A stretch of 64,000 nucleotides of DNA from an uncultured Halomonas sp. (lineage in GTDB: Bacteria; Pseudomonadota; Gammaproteobacteria; Pseudomonadales; Halomonadaceae): NCBI RefSeq assembly GCF_947500835.1, contig NZ_CANMTQ010000009.1, positions 62,001 to 126,000 of the forward strand, in the 5' to 3' direction. The notes under the pieces were generated by a model. It worked only from the letters and a program-made list of their open reading frames with translations, was not told the DNA's origin and did no database searches. Positions within the stretch are counted from its first letter, which is position 1; each line of letters opens with the position of its first letter. Of the stretch, positions 35,010 to 45,130 are shown piece by piece. The position numbers and the translations under genes are program-made.

Positions 35010-35459
35010 ATGTTCGATATTGGCTTTCTCGAATTACTGATCATCGGCGTGGTTGGCCTATTGGTGTTGGGTCCCGAGCGGCTACCCAAGGCTGCTCGTA
35101 CGGCCGGGTTGTGGGTCGGCAAGATCAAGCGTACCGTTTCAAACATGCAGCGTGAGATCAACTCTCAACTGGAAGCGGAGGAGCTGCGCCAGAAACTCGA
35201 GGAGCACCAAAAGAAACTCGACAGCAGTTTCGACAAGACGCGCAAGGACGTCGAGAATTTTATCGGGGGTTCTGAATCAAGCGGCGCCAGCAAGGCTTCG
35301 ACGCAACCAGCCTCGGATACGAACGTGCCCAAAAATATCGATGCTCCTCTTGACCGGGCCATTGGCCAGGAAGAGCCCAAGCAGACAGCGAGTGATCCTA
35401 CCGCTTCTTCGTCCACAGATACTGCCACCGCCAACGACAAGGATGCCAAGTCGCGATGA
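35010..35459 (+). CDS. tatB: Sec-independent translocase subunit TatB
   Basis: Receptor-complex partner of TatC. 149 residues opening MFDIGFLELL with the LGPERLP hinge, followed by a long amphipathic/coiled helix and a low-complexity acidic Thr/Ser/Ala tail. It overlaps the tatC start by four bases. Confidence 0.96.
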   Translation: MFDIGFLELLIIGVVGLLVLGPERLPKAARTAGLWVGKIKRTVSNMQREINSQLEAEELRQKLEEHQKKLDSSFDKTRKDVENFIGGSESSGASKASTQPASDTNVPKNIDAPLDRAIGQEEPKQTASDPTASSSTDTATANDKDAKSR

Positions 35460-36238
35460 GTGACGCCCCCTCTCCGCGAAACGAGACACCGGAAGAACCG
35501 CCTCAGGCACCGCTGATCGAGCACCTTATCGAGCTGCGGTCGCGCTTGATGCGAGCAGTGGTTGCGATTCTGCTGATCTTCCTGGCGCTTTATGCGTTCT
35601 CCAACAACATTTATACCTTCGTCGCCGATCCTCTCATGGCTCTACTGCCGCCAGGGTCGCAGATGATCGCCACCGAGGTCGCCTCGCCCTTTCTTGCCCC
35701 GTTCAAATTGACCCTGGTGGTGGCGGTATTCATCGCCATCCCTTTTGTACTGCACCAATTATGGGCCTTCATCGCGCCAGGACTCTACGAAAACGAGAAA
35801 GTGCTGGCCGTACCGTTACTGGCATCGAGTGTCCTGTTGTTCTATGGCGGCGCTGCCTTCGCCTACTATGTGGTATTTCCACTGCTATTTGACTTCTTCG
35901 TGCATACCGGCCCAGAGAACGTCGCGGTAATGACGGATATCAACCAATATCTCAACTTCGTTCTCAAACTGTTCTTTGCCTTTGGTGTCGCCTTCGAGAT
36001 TCCCATTGCCACATTTCTGTTGATCTGGACCGGAGCAACCACCGTCGAGAGCTTGTCAAAAAAACGCCCCTATATTGTGCTTGGCTGTTTCGTGGTGGGC
36101 ATGCTGATGACACCTCCGGACATCATCTCGCAAAGCCTGCTGGCCGTTCCCATGTGGCTGCTTTATGAGATCGGCATCCTGGCCGGACGAGTCCTTCGTG
36201 GACGCCGGCGCAAGCAAGAAGAGGCCGACGACGCTTGA
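35456..36238 (+). CDS. tatC: Sec-independent translocase subunit TatC
   Basis: Six-span membrane receptor recognising twin-arginine signal peptides. 260 residues; LIEHLIELRSRL near the N-terminus, the FVLHQLWAFIAPGLYENEK loop and the conserved acidic residue in the FEIP region are all visible. Last gene of the ubi-his-tat run before a bidirectional terminator. Confidence 0.98.
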   Translation: MSDAPSPRNETPEEPPQAPLIEHLIELRSRLMRAVVAILLIFLALYAFSNNIYTFVADPLMALLPPGSQMIATEVASPFLAPFKLTLVVAVFIAIPFVLHQLWAFIAPGLYENEKVLAVPLLASSVLLFYGGAAFAYYVVFPLLFDFFVHTGPENVAVMTDINQYLNFVLKLFFAFGVAFEIPIATFLLIWTGATTVESLSKKRPYIVLGCFVVGMLMTPPDIISQSLLAVPMWLLYEIGILAGRVLRGRRRKQEEADDA

Positions 36239-36260
36239 TCAGCCTGATCATGTAGCAAAA

Positions 36261-36286
36261 AAAGGGCCGCCTTGTGGCGGCCCTTT
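36261..36286. terminator. bidirectional terminator between tatC and elbB
   Basis: AAAGGGCCGCC-TTGT-GGCGGCCCTTT with A-rich and T-rich flanks on both sides, placed exactly between the two convergent genes. Confidence 0.92.
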
Positions 36287-36338
36287 TCATTCATGCAGTA
36301 TGCCATTCATACAGCCTGGCTACTGCAGTGCCGGACGT

Positions 36339-36998
36339 TCAGCGCATCATTTCGTCGATCCTGTCGACCAGCTTGGAGATGCCCAGAGCCGCTTCGGCAA
36401 TTCCCTTGGCCGTCATGAAGGCTGGGGTCGTCACGATACGATGCTCGCGATCCAGTACGACATCATCGGCGCTACAGGTCTTGTGTAGCCCTCCCATGCT
36501 GCTGATGGCACCAGCAATCTTGGCGTTGTGACCCACGGTCACTGGAATGGTGACATCCAGCAGTCGCGGCGCCAGCAAGGATGAGTAGCACATCAGGCCG
36601 ATCGGCTTTTCAGCCTCATAGAATTCCACAATCTTGTCACGCAACAGCGGCAGCACGGTCATATCGGCCCCGGCTTCGGCAAAGTTCGAAAGATTCTTAG
36701 CCACACCCTGACCACCGGGTAGGATGACGGCATCGAAGTCCTCAGGGTCCAGCGCCTCGAGGGATTCGATCTCGCCCCGGGCCAAGCGGGCAGATTCGAC
36801 CATCATATTGCGGACATCCTCTTTACATTGTTCGCCGCTGGCATGATCGATCACTTGTGGTTGATCCTGATCCGGGGCGAAGCAGCGATACGCAATGCCC
36901 AACTGATCCAGACGCAACAACGTAAGCGTCGTTTCGTAAATTTCCGAACCGTCGCGAAAACCACAGCCTGACAGGATGATCGCCACCTGTTTGCTCAT
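36339..36998 (-). CDS. elbB: ElbB/GlxI-type class I glutamine amidotransferase-like protein
   Basis: 219 residues of the DJ-1/PfpI superfamily. FRDGSEIYE at the N-terminus, VILPGGQG near 91-98 and a nucleophile C137 in IGLMCYSS match ElbB, an isoprenoid-linked protein with weak glyoxalase activity in E. coli. The physiological role is unsettled in the family. It is divergent from hemB and convergent with tatC. Confidence 0.9.
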   Translation of the reverse strand: MSKQVAIILSGCGFRDGSEIYETTLTLLRLDQLGIAYRCFAPDQDQPQVIDHASGEQCKEDVRNMMVESARLARGEIESLEALDPEDFDAVILPGGQGVAKNLSNFAEAGADMTVLPLLRDKIVEFYEAEKPIGLMCYSSLLAPRLLDVTIPVTVGHNAKIAGAISSMGGLHKTCSADDVVLDREHRIVTTPAFMTAKGIAEAALGISKLVDRIDEMMR

Positions 36999-37169
36999 GC
37001 CTTACTCCTTGAAATCGATGCCGGGATTCGCACCTCACTAACGCTTTACTCTAAGAGGTCTTGCTCGGTGCGACAAGGCGCCGGCATTACCGTGCTGTCC
37101 ATGCTTGATATACTGGCCGGTACTGCTTGTTGACGTACGATCGTCGCGGCATTCGGGCCGACTGATTGA

Positions 37170-38213
<1,044 letters not shown>

Positions 38214-38254
38214 ACGAGGTTGCATCGCGCCTCGCCGAACCAGGACGTCATGTA

Positions 38255-40471
38255 ATGGACAAGCCGCGCGATCGCAAGAAGGCAACAACGGATGCGAGCA
38301 AGGAGCCGGGGGCATCGCCGGCCCAGACGACGACCAGCACACCGGCGTTGAGGGTCAATCGCACCCGTACGGGCATTCATGCCAAGCCGACGCCTTCACC
38401 GGAGGCGGAACTGGACGACGCGGTTCTCTACTTCAATCGTGAGCTGTCGCATCTGCAGTTCAACATACGGGTACTCGAGCAGGCGCTGGATGCCTCTCAC
38501 CCATTGCTCAATCGCCTGATGTTCTTATTGATCTTCTCCTCGAATCTCGATGAGTTCTTCGAGATCCGGGTAGCAGGACTCAAGCATCGCCAGGCTTTAG
38601 GACGTGACGACATAGGTGACGACGGTCTGACACCGAAACAGGTGCTTGATGAGATCGCGCGCATCACTCATGAGCAGATCGAGCGTCAGTATCGAATACT
38701 CAATGACGTACTGATACCGGCGCTCGAAGAGCACCACATCCGCTTCCGGCGTCGCGGGCAGTGGACGGAGGCCCAGCGCAAATGGGTTGGCGACTACTTC
38801 GAACAAGAGGTCATGCCGGTGATCAGCCCCATCGGTCTCGATCCGTCCCACCCTTTCCCCAGACTGGTCAACAAGAGCCTCAATTTCATCGTCGAGCTCG
38901 AAGGCAAGGATGCTTTTGGCCGCGAGGGAGGATTGGCGATCCTGCCTGCGCCGCGCTCACTTCCTCGTTTGATACGCTTGCCTGAAGCGCTGGCTGAGAA
39001 AGGCTATGCGGATCATGTCTTTCTCTCATCGATGATCCATGCTCATGCCCAGGCGGTTTTCCCGGGTATGAAGGTGCATGGCTGCTATCAGTTTCGCCTG
39101 ACGCGCAACGCGGATCTCAGCATGGACCCGGACGAGGTCTCTGATCTAGCCTCGGCGCTGCGGGGCGAATTGCTGGCACGCCGCTATGGTGATGGCGTGC
39201 GTCTGGAAGTAGCGGACAACTGTCCTGACGAACTGGCGGCCTTTCTACTTGAGCAGTTCGAACTCGAGCAGCAGGATCTTTATCGCGTCCATGGCCCGGT
39301 CAACCTGACCCGCATGATGGCCTTGATCGGCGACATGGATCGACCGGATCTGCTTTACCGGCCATTCACTGCGGGAATACCCAAGGGGCTTAAATCCGAA
39401 GGCAGTCTGTTCGATACCATTCGCCAAGGCGACATTCTGCTACATCACCCTTTCCAGTCTTTTTCTCCCATCGAGGATTTATTGCGCGAAGCCGCCCGGG
39501 ACAGCGATGTCCTGGCTATAAAGCAGACCCTCTATCGTACCGGCGCCGATTCTCCGATCGTCAGCGCCTTGGTGGAGGCGGCACGGAGCGGCAAGGAAGT
39601 GACCGTCGTCATCGAACTGCGGGCGCGCTTCGACGAAGCGGACAATCTATCCTTGGCCTCACGACTACAGGAAGCCGGCGCCATCGTTATCTATGGGGTG
39701 ATGGCATACAAGACCCATGCCAAGATGCTGCACATCGTACGCCGGGAAAAGGGAGAGCTACGTTACTACGCGCACCTGGGAACGGGTAACTATCATTCCA
39801 AGACAGCCAAGCTGTATACCGACTACAGCCTGCTCACGGCTCATGAAACCCTTTGCGAAGACGTGCACAAGGTCTTTCAGCAGCTTTCCGGCATGGGCAA
39901 GCCGCGCAGCATCGACTTGCTGCTGCACGCGCCGTTCGTGTTGCATGAGCGCCTGGTGGAGATGATCAATCGTGAAGCCAAGCTAGCAGAGAAAGGCAAG
40001 AAGACGCATCTCATCATCAAGTGCAACTCTCTTACCGAACCCAGGTTGATTCGCGCACTTTACCGTGCCTCCCGGGCCGGAGTGAAATGCGATCTGATCA
40101 TCCGCGGAACCTGTTGCTTACGCCCGGGTGTGCCAGGTATCTCCGAGAACATCCTGGTGCGATCGATCATTGGCCGCTTTCTCGAACACACCCGGGTATT
40201 TTACTTTCACAACGATGGGAAACCGGAGGTATGGGCTTCCAGCGCGGATTTCATGGAGCGCAACATGTTCCACCGGGTGGAAACCTGCTTCCCTGTTCTC
40301 GAAAAGAAACTTGCCCAACGGATGCGCAAGGACCTGGAGACCTATCTGGTGGACAACTGTCAGAGCTGGCTACTGCGTGAAGATGGCAGCTACCAAAGGC
40401 AGGAACCCGGCGAGGCTGCACCGGTCAGCGCCCAGGAGACGCTGCTGTATGCCTATGCCGCCAAGCCCTGA
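38255..40471 (+). CDS. ppk1: polyphosphate kinase 1
   Basis: Reversibly makes polyphosphate from ATP. 738 residues from the ATG at 38255 (AGGA upstream; earlier in-frame starts lie inside hemB). A charged, Thr/Ala/Pro-rich tail of about 45 residues precedes the PPK N domain. The phosphorylated His is probably H507 in HLGTGNYH, and the second His lies in EHTRVFYF. It starts 41 bp after hemB; ppx, the degrading enzyme, is 7 kb away on the same strand. Confidence 0.97.
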   Translation: MDKPRDRKKATTDASKEPGASPAQTTTSTPALRVNRTRTGIHAKPTPSPEAELDDAVLYFNRELSHLQFNIRVLEQALDASHPLLNRLMFLLIFSSNLDEFFEIRVAGLKHRQALGRDDIGDDGLTPKQVLDEIARITHEQIERQYRILNDVLIPALEEHHIRFRRRGQWTEAQRKWVGDYFEQEVMPVISPIGLDPSHPFPRLVNKSLNFIVELEGKDAFGREGGLAILPAPRSLPRLIRLPEALAEKGYADHVFLSSMIHAHAQAVFPGMKVHGCYQFRLTRNADLSMDPDEVSDLASALRGELLARRYGDGVRLEVADNCPDELAAFLLEQFELEQQDLYRVHGPVNLTRMMALIGDMDRPDLLYRPFTAGIPKGLKSEGSLFDTIRQGDILLHHPFQSFSPIEDLLREAARDSDVLAIKQTLYRTGADSPIVSALVEAARSGKEVTVVIELRARFDEADNLSLASRLQEAGAIVIYGVMAYKTHAKMLHIVRREKGELRYYAHLGTGNYHSKTAKLYTDYSLLTAHETLCEDVHKVFQQLSGMGKPRSIDLLLHAPFVLHERLVEMINREAKLAEKGKKTHLIIKCNSLTEPRLIRALYRASRAGVKCDLIIRGTCCLRPGVPGISENILVRSIIGRFLEHTRVFYFHNDGKPEVWASSADFMERNMFHRVETCFPVLEKKLAQRMRKDLETYLVDNCQSWLLREDGSYQRQEPGEAAPVSAQETLLYAYAAKP

Positions 40472-40498
40472 CCTACAAAGCCTCAGCCTGTACAGCAG

Positions 40499-41017
40499 CT
40501 AATGGGCGTCGCGAAACCTCTTTAACGCTTGAGGATCGAGACCCGCGACTTCAGCAGGCATGTTCAACGATTCCCGGGTTTTTCGTACCTGCAATCGCTC
40601 GGCAAGCCGCTCGCTGTCATCATCTGTGGTGCGTCCGTTGAGCTCGCTCAGTTGCTCCATTCCTTGATGATAGAACGCCAGCAGATCCAGGGCGCGGGAA
40701 TCATGATCTTCCAGCCCTGCTGTTCTGAGCGTCGACAGATGCGCACTTACCCGCGCCAGATGGTGCTTGAGCTCCCAGGCATAGCGCTGATCCTGCAACC
40801 AGGGTTTTTGACGCAGTATCGCGACCATGGCACTGGTCGCCAGCAGCCCTAGCAGTACTCCCGCTGCATTCATGGCCAGACTGGAACCAAAATGCGCCGT
40901 CAACAGCTGGGAGAACACTAGTCCAAGAACAACGAACTGGGCCGTCACGGCGATCGCCATGAAACGCGATTTACGCCGGAACTGTTCAGGATCATGATGT
41001 TCGAAGCGAAAGCTCAT
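40499..41017 (-). CDS. DUF3087-like membrane protein
   Basis: 172 residues: a charged cytoplasmic start, two adjacent membrane helices at about 20-41 and 45-66, then a soluble helical domain. Size and layout fit the DUF3087 family found in pseudomonads and Halomonas. Its start overlaps the aroG stop by four bases, so it is co-translated with aroG. Function unknown. Confidence 0.7.
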   Translation of the reverse strand: MSFRFEHHDPEQFRRKSRFMAIAVTAQFVVLGLVFSQLLTAHFGSSLAMNAAGVLLGLLATSAMVAILRQKPWLQDQRYAWELKHHLARVSAHLSTLRTAGLEDHDSRALDLLAFYHQGMEQLSELNGRTTDDDSERLAERLQVRKTRESLNMPAEVAGLDPQALKRFRDAH

Positions 41018-42111
41018 GCGCTGGGGTTGTCCTTTGAATTATCACGCAGCCGCCCGGCGGCGCGTAAAAGCAGATCGGCAGTAGCGTCCCATCCAAGACA
41101 AGCATCGGTAATCGACACCCCATAGCGCAGAGCACCTGGATTGAGTGGCTGTTTGCCTTCATGGAGATGCCCTTCCAGCATTACCCCGACCAGACTGTTA
41201 TCGCCGGCCAAACGCTGCGCGAGCACATCGAGCAACACCTCACTCTGACGCCGATGGTCCTTATGGGAATTGGCGTGACTGCAATCCACCATGATGCGAG
41301 GCACAAGGCCGGCCTCCAGCATCGCTCGCCGGCTAGCCGCAACACTGGCGCTTTCGTAATTGGGTTGGTCATGACCACCGCGTAATACCAGATGGGTATG
41401 AGGATTGCCCTGGGTTTCGCGCATGACCGGTCTTCCTTGAACGTCCATGGCGAAATGGCATTGGGGATGCGCAGCGGCACGAATGGCGTCGATGGCGACC
41501 TTTACGCCGCCATCAGTGGCGTTCTTGAATCCCACTGCCGCTTCCAGCCCACTGATGAGTTCGCGATGCACTTGGGACTCGGTGGTGCGTGCGCCAATGG
41601 CTGCCCAGCTCAATAGATCCGTGAAATAGGGCGCCAACATGGGTTGCAAGAGTTCGGTAGCGACTGGCAATCCCAGGGCAGCAATATCGCGCATCAAACG
41701 TCGGGAAAGCAAAAGTCCATGAGCCATGTCGTCGCTACCATCCAGATGCGGATCGTAGGCCAGTCCTTTCCAGCCCACCGTGGTACGCGGCTTCTCGATA
41801 TAAACCCGCATGACCAGTTGCACCTGATCGGCGATATGCTCGTTCAGTTCCGCAAGCCGATGGGCATATTCCATTGCTGCTCCAGGATCATGAATCGAGC
41901 AGGGACCGACCACCATCAGCAAGCGCTCATCATGGCCATCGAGAATCCCGCGCACGGCCTGGCGTTGGGCGGTGATCCGGGCGCGTAGCTCAGTGCCGAC
42001 CGGTAGCTCCCGGCGCAGCTCGGCAGGAGTTGGCATTATGCGTTCATGACTCAACGCTTGATGTGATTCGATAGCGGTCTCGATATTAGGCATTTGTGCG
42101 TTCATCATCAT
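41014..42111 (-). CDS. aroG: 3-deoxy-7-phosphoheptulonate (DAHP) synthase, class I
   Basis: First step of aromatic amino-acid synthesis, joining phosphoenolpyruvate and erythrose 4-phosphate. 365 residues from the first of three consecutive ATGs (42111, 42108, 42105) behind CAGGAAAC; the exact one is uncertain. An open frame upstream is only the terminator hairpin read through. VVGPCSIHD, YIEKPRTTVGWKG, GARTTESQ and DCSHANSHKDH motifs are complete. Which amino acid inhibits it cannot be read from sequence, but an attenuator-like leader precedes it. Confidence 0.96.
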   Translation of the reverse strand: MMMNAQMPNIETAIESHQALSHERIMPTPAELRRELPVGTELRARITAQRQAVRGILDGHDERLLMVVGPCSIHDPGAAMEYAHRLAELNEHIADQVQLVMRVYIEKPRTTVGWKGLAYDPHLDGSDDMAHGLLLSRRLMRDIAALGLPVATELLQPMLAPYFTDLLSWAAIGARTTESQVHRELISGLEAAVGFKNATDGGVKVAIDAIRAAAHPQCHFAMDVQGRPVMRETQGNPHTHLVLRGGHDQPNYESASVAASRRAMLEAGLVPRIMVDCSHANSHKDHRRQSEVLLDVLAQRLAGDNSLVGVMLEGHLHEGKQPLNPGALRYGVSITDACLGWDATADLLLRAAGRLRDNSKDNPSA

Positions 42112-42134
42112 GTTTCCTGGCCGGCTTGCTTCCA

Positions 42135-42170
42135 ACAAAAACCCCCCGGTGGGGCTGCCACCGGGGGGTT
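42135..42170 (-). terminator. attenuator terminator before aroG
   Basis: On the minus strand AACCCCCCGGTGG, a 5-nt loop, CCACCGGGGGGTT and more T residues give a 13-bp stem with a U-tract, 24 bp before the aroG start. Upstream, GGGTT (in GCAGGGTTGCCTCC) can pair with the terminator's 5' AACCC, a possible antiterminator element. Confidence 0.88.
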
Positions 42171-42224
42171 CATGCATGCAATGGAGGCAACCCTGCTGAT
42201 TCAGGATGCGCCTCTTGGTTCAGG

Positions 42225-42368
42225 TCATCTGATGTGGTTCATCGAAGCCTGACCGCTGAGCGCATCATGAGTAAACCAGCGCCAATAGCCTGCCCGATAA
42301 CATGCACGCGCAACCGCCAGCAACGGCTGGAGAAGAATTGCGGTGTAGCTACTTGGGACAGATAACAT
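42225..42368 (-). CDS. aroG leader peptide (aromatic attenuation)
   Basis: A 47-codon reading frame with an ideal ribosome-binding site, AGGAG six bases before ATG. Codons 24-32 read Y-R-A-G-Y-W-R-W-F: two Tyr, two Trp and one Phe in nine codons, covering all three pathway end products. It ends 55 bp before the attenuator hairpin. Known principle: stalling at scarce charged tRNAs within such leaders favours an antiterminator. Assignment as a regulatory leader is inference from layout. Confidence 0.75.
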   Translation of the reverse strand: MLSVPSSYTAILLQPLLAVARACYRAGYWRWFTHDALSGQASMNHIR

Positions 42369-42392
42369 GGTCAGCTCCTAGATTTCTCTTCT

Positions 42393-42420
42393 ATCCTACA
42401 CGGCTCACCTGGCTTGGCAA
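42393..42420 (-). promoter_or_regulatory. candidate aroG promoter
   Basis: Minus-strand TTGCCA (42415-42420), 16-bp spacer, TAGGAT (42393-42398), predicting a start near 42386, just ahead of the leader-peptide ribosome-binding site. Confidence 0.5.
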
Positions 42421-42423
42421 CCG

Positions 42424-42549
42424 TCATTGAAAATACTGGACCCAAACGATAGTCGCAGGCAAGGCGCTCATGCCAACCAGCACCACTAGACCAAGAAAGA
42501 GGGACAAGAAGCCGCTTTTATCCTTGAAGTTGGGATCGTACTCAGCCAC
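42424..42549 (-). CDS. small single-span membrane protein, unknown
   Basis: 41 residues from the GTG at 42549, which has GGAG six bases upstream; an ATG at 42561 (45 residues) is the alternative but has no ribosome-binding site. Sequence: polar YDPNFKDKSG, then one hydrophobic helix (about 14-37), ending WVQYFQ. It sits between fre and the aroG promoter on the same strand. I do not recognise a named family. Confidence 0.6.
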   Translation of the reverse strand: MAEYDPNFKDKSGFLSLFLGLVVLVGMSALPATIVWVQYFQ

Positions 42550-42598
42550 GCGTATCTCCATTAGTTGAATAGTATCAGGGGAGAAATATTTTAGCTCA

Positions 42599-43348
42599 TC
42601 AACAAGGATTCGACGACTCGCGGGGCGCGTAGGAAAAAACATCCGAAAACACGCGTTCGAGCTTGAGTCCCAAGGGCTTCAGGGTATCGATGCAAGCATA
42701 GACCATACCCGGAGAGCCGGATAGATAGACATCGTATTGTGAAACGTCCTGCAGATTCGACGCTAGCACCTCATCGATTCGTCCCTGGTGACCGAATACG
42801 CGCTCCTCGTCGAAGTTTGCTTCGATGGGCGCTTCCGATACCGCATGAAAGCAGAAGTTGGAGTGCGTCTCCGCCCATTCTCGGGCCAGACTTTCGAGAT
42901 AAAAATCTCGACGCTCGCGTACCGCCCACCAAAATGAGACGGGAAGCGCACTGTCAGCAACCATGGCGGCTTCCAGCAACGCCTTCATCTGAGCGAAACC
43001 GGTACCGGCTGCGATCAGCAGCAGTGGGCGCGTACTGTTCGGATCCAGGCGGCACTCACCTCCCGGCAAGCGCACCCTGAGCGCCCCTGATTTCGAGACC
43101 AGTTCCCGCAATCGTTGGGAATTGTCATGTTCCGGCCAGTGCTGAATATGCAACTCGATGGTGCCATCGCCGCGATGAGCGTTGGCGATGGAAAAAGGCA
43201 CCCAGACATCGTCTCCCACATTAAGCTCCAGGTACTGCCCCGGGGCATGGGCCATCGCTTCGGCGCGGCCTTCCAGGTGCACGCGAAAGACATCGGGTGT
43301 CAGATCTTCTACCGCGCTCACGTAACAGGTCAGGGTCCTTGCCGTCAT
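42599..43348 (-). CDS. NAD(P)H-flavin reductase (Fre-like)
   Basis: 249 residues of the ferredoxin-reductase superfamily: an FAD/flavin-binding barrel (GQYLELNV, VPFSIAN) then a pyridine-nucleotide domain (LLIAAGTGFAQMKALLE, YLSGSPGMVYAC). No 2Fe-2S domain. It lies after ubiD, the same neighbourhood as the E. coli ubiD-fre pair. Reduced flavin supply to partner enzymes is the likely role; the exact electron acceptor is unknown. Confidence 0.85.
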   Translation of the reverse strand: MTARTLTCYVSAVEDLTPDVFRVHLEGRAEAMAHAPGQYLELNVGDDVWVPFSIANAHRGDGTIELHIQHWPEHDNSQRLRELVSKSGALRVRLPGGECRLDPNSTRPLLLIAAGTGFAQMKALLEAAMVADSALPVSFWWAVRERRDFYLESLAREWAETHSNFCFHAVSEAPIEANFDEERVFGHQGRIDEVLASNLQDVSQYDVYLSGSPGMVYACIDTLKPLGLKLERVFSDVFSYAPRESSNPC

Positions 43349-43387
43349 GCCGTCCTCATTTGATTATCGAAGCGATTCATTGATCCG

Positions 43388-44863
43388 CTACTCGGGCAGG
43401 ATTATGCCCAGCTCATCCCAGCGGGCGTCCACTTGCGCCTTGACTGCCTCATCCATGGCAATGGGCACACCCCATTCACGATCGGTCTCGCCGGGCCATT
43501 TGTCGGTTGCATCCATTCCCATTTTCGATCCTAGACCTGCCACGGGGGAAGCGAAGTCAAGGTAATCGATCGGCGTGTTCTCGACCAGCACCGTATCGCG
43601 GGCCGGGTCCATGCGGGTGGTGATGGCCCAGATCACGTCTTCCCAGCGCCGCGCATCCACATCGTCGTCCAGCACGATCACGAACTTGGTGTACATGAAC
43701 TGGCGCAGGAAGCTCCACACCCCCATCATCACCCGCTTGGCGTGACCCGGATACTGCTTCTTCATGGTCACTACCGCCATGCGATAAGAGCAACCTTCCG
43801 GCGGCAGGTAGAAATCCACGATCTCGGGAAACTGCTTGCGCAGGATCGGCACGAAGACCTCATTCAACGCCAGGCCGAGAATCGCCGGCTCATCCGGCGG
43901 ACGACCGGTATAGGTAGAATGATAGATCGGATCGCGGCGATGGGTGATGCGCTCGATGGTAAATACCGGAAACGTCTCGACTTCGTTGTAGTAGCCGGTA
44001 TGGTCCCCATAAGGGCCTTCCGGCGCGGTATCGTCAGGGTAAATGAAGCCCTCCAGCACGATCTCGCTGGACGCCGGCACCTGAAGATCAGCATGCCCGC
44101 ATTTGACCAGTTCGGTGCGCGAGCCGCGCAGCAAGCCGGCGAAGGCATACTCCGATAGCGTATCCGGCACCGGCGTGACCGCGCCGAGGATGGTCGCCGG
44201 ATCCGCGCCCAAGGCTACCGCCACGGGAAAAGGCTCCCCGGGATGCGCCGCGCACCACTCCTTGAAATCAAGCGCTCCGCCGCGATGGGAGAGCCAGCGC
44301 ATGATCAGGCGGTTTCTGGAAAGCTTCTGCTGACGATAGATCCCAAGATTCTGACGCTCCTTGTGCGGTCCCTTGGTCACCACCAGCGCCCAGGTCACCA
44401 GCGGCGCTATATCGCCGGGCCAGCAGTGCTGAATGGGAATGCGATCGAGATCGACGTCATCTCCCTCGAGCACCACTTCCTGCACCGGGGCGCGCCGGAT
44501 TGTCTTCGGCCCCATGCTCATCACCTGGCGAAAGACCGGCAGCTTGTCCAGGGCATCGCGAAAGCCCTTGGGCGGCTCCGGCTCCTTGAGAAACGCCAGC
44601 AGCTCCCCCACTTCGCGCAAGGCGGCTACCGAGTCCTGGCCCATGCCCAGCGCCACTCGCTTCGGCGTGCCGAACAGATTGCCCAACACCGGCATGTCGT
44701 GCCCCTTGACGTTCTCGAACAGCAACGCCGAACCGCCGGCACGCAGGGTACGATCGCAGATCTCGGTGATTTCCAGGTAGGGGTCGACCTCGGCGGAGAC
44801 GCGCTGGAGCTCGCCGGATTTCTCCAGCGCCGCGATGAACTCACGCAGATCCTTGTATTTCAT
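43388..44863 (-). CDS. ubiD: 4-hydroxy-3-polyprenylbenzoate decarboxylase
   Basis: Prenylated-FMN-dependent decarboxylase of ubiquinone synthesis. 491 residues from the ATG at 44863, preceded by GGGAG; the open frame runs 79 codons further upstream, but through the intergenic repeat. [10 protein letters not shown] start, [19 protein letters not shown] and the EGP catalytic region are typical. Upstream is rho, downstream the flavin reductase. Confidence 0.96.
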   Translation of the reverse strand: MKYKDLREFIAALEKSGELQRVSAEVDPYLEITEICDRTLRAGGSALLFENVKGHDMPVLGNLFGTPKRVALGMGQDSVAALREVGELLAFLKEPEPPKGFRDALDKLPVFRQVMSMGPKTIRRAPVQEVVLEGDDVDLDRIPIQHCWPGDIAPLVTWALVVTKGPHKERQNLGIYRQQKLSRNRLIMRWLSHRGGALDFKEWCAAHPGEPFPVAVALGADPATILGAVTPVPDTLSEYAFAGLLRGSRTELVKCGHADLQVPASSEIVLEGFIYPDDTAPEGPYGDHTGYYNEVETFPVFTIERITHRRDPIYHSTYTGRPPDEPAILGLALNEVFVPILRKQFPEIVDFYLPPEGCSYRMAVVTMKKQYPGHAKRVMMGVWSFLRQFMYTKFVIVLDDDVDARRWEDVIWAITTRMDPARDTVLVENTPIDYLDFASPVAGLGSKMGMDATDKWPGETDREWGVPIAMDEAVKAQVDARWDELGIILPE

Positions 44864-44886
44864 GCGATTACCATCTCCCGAACGAC

Positions 44887-44917
44887 AGAAGGGGCAGCAT
44901 AGCATGCCGCCCCTTCT
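44887..44917 (-). terminator. strong hairpin between rho and ubiD
   Basis: AGAAGGGGC with inner GCAT-GCT-ATGC and GCCCCTTCT form a near-perfect 31-nt hairpin. It lies 24 bp upstream of ubiD. A U-rich tail is weak on either strand, so it may be a terminator for rho or a leader structure of ubiD. Confidence 0.5.
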
Positions 44918-44999
44918 TTCAATGCCTGGCCTAGTGCTATCGCTACGCGGCTTTTCCGAGGCCAGGTCGCGCTGGGGTTCTTCATACAGAGCAGGGAAG

Positions 45000-45127
45000 G
45001 CGTTGGAAGCTGGCCGTTGCGAGCGAAGACGAGACAAGGCGGAAAACGGCGCGAGCACGGAGTTTACTTTAGTAAATGAGTAGCTTAAGCCGTTTTCCAA
45101 CGCCGTATCGTCAAGCGCAGCAGGCCA
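45000..45127. repeat. palindromic intergenic repeat downstream of rho
   Basis: GGAAAACGGC (45041-45050) and GCCGTTTTCC (45089-45098) are perfect inverted arms around a TTTACT-TT-AGTAAA palindrome (45063-45076). Outer GGCGTTGGAA/CCAACGCC and CTGGCC/GGCCAG pairs extend the symmetry. I recall similar GAGTTTACTTTAGTAAATGAG cores between genes of many gammaproteobacteria, but this was not searched. Confidence 0.6.
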
Positions 45128-45130
45128 GAA

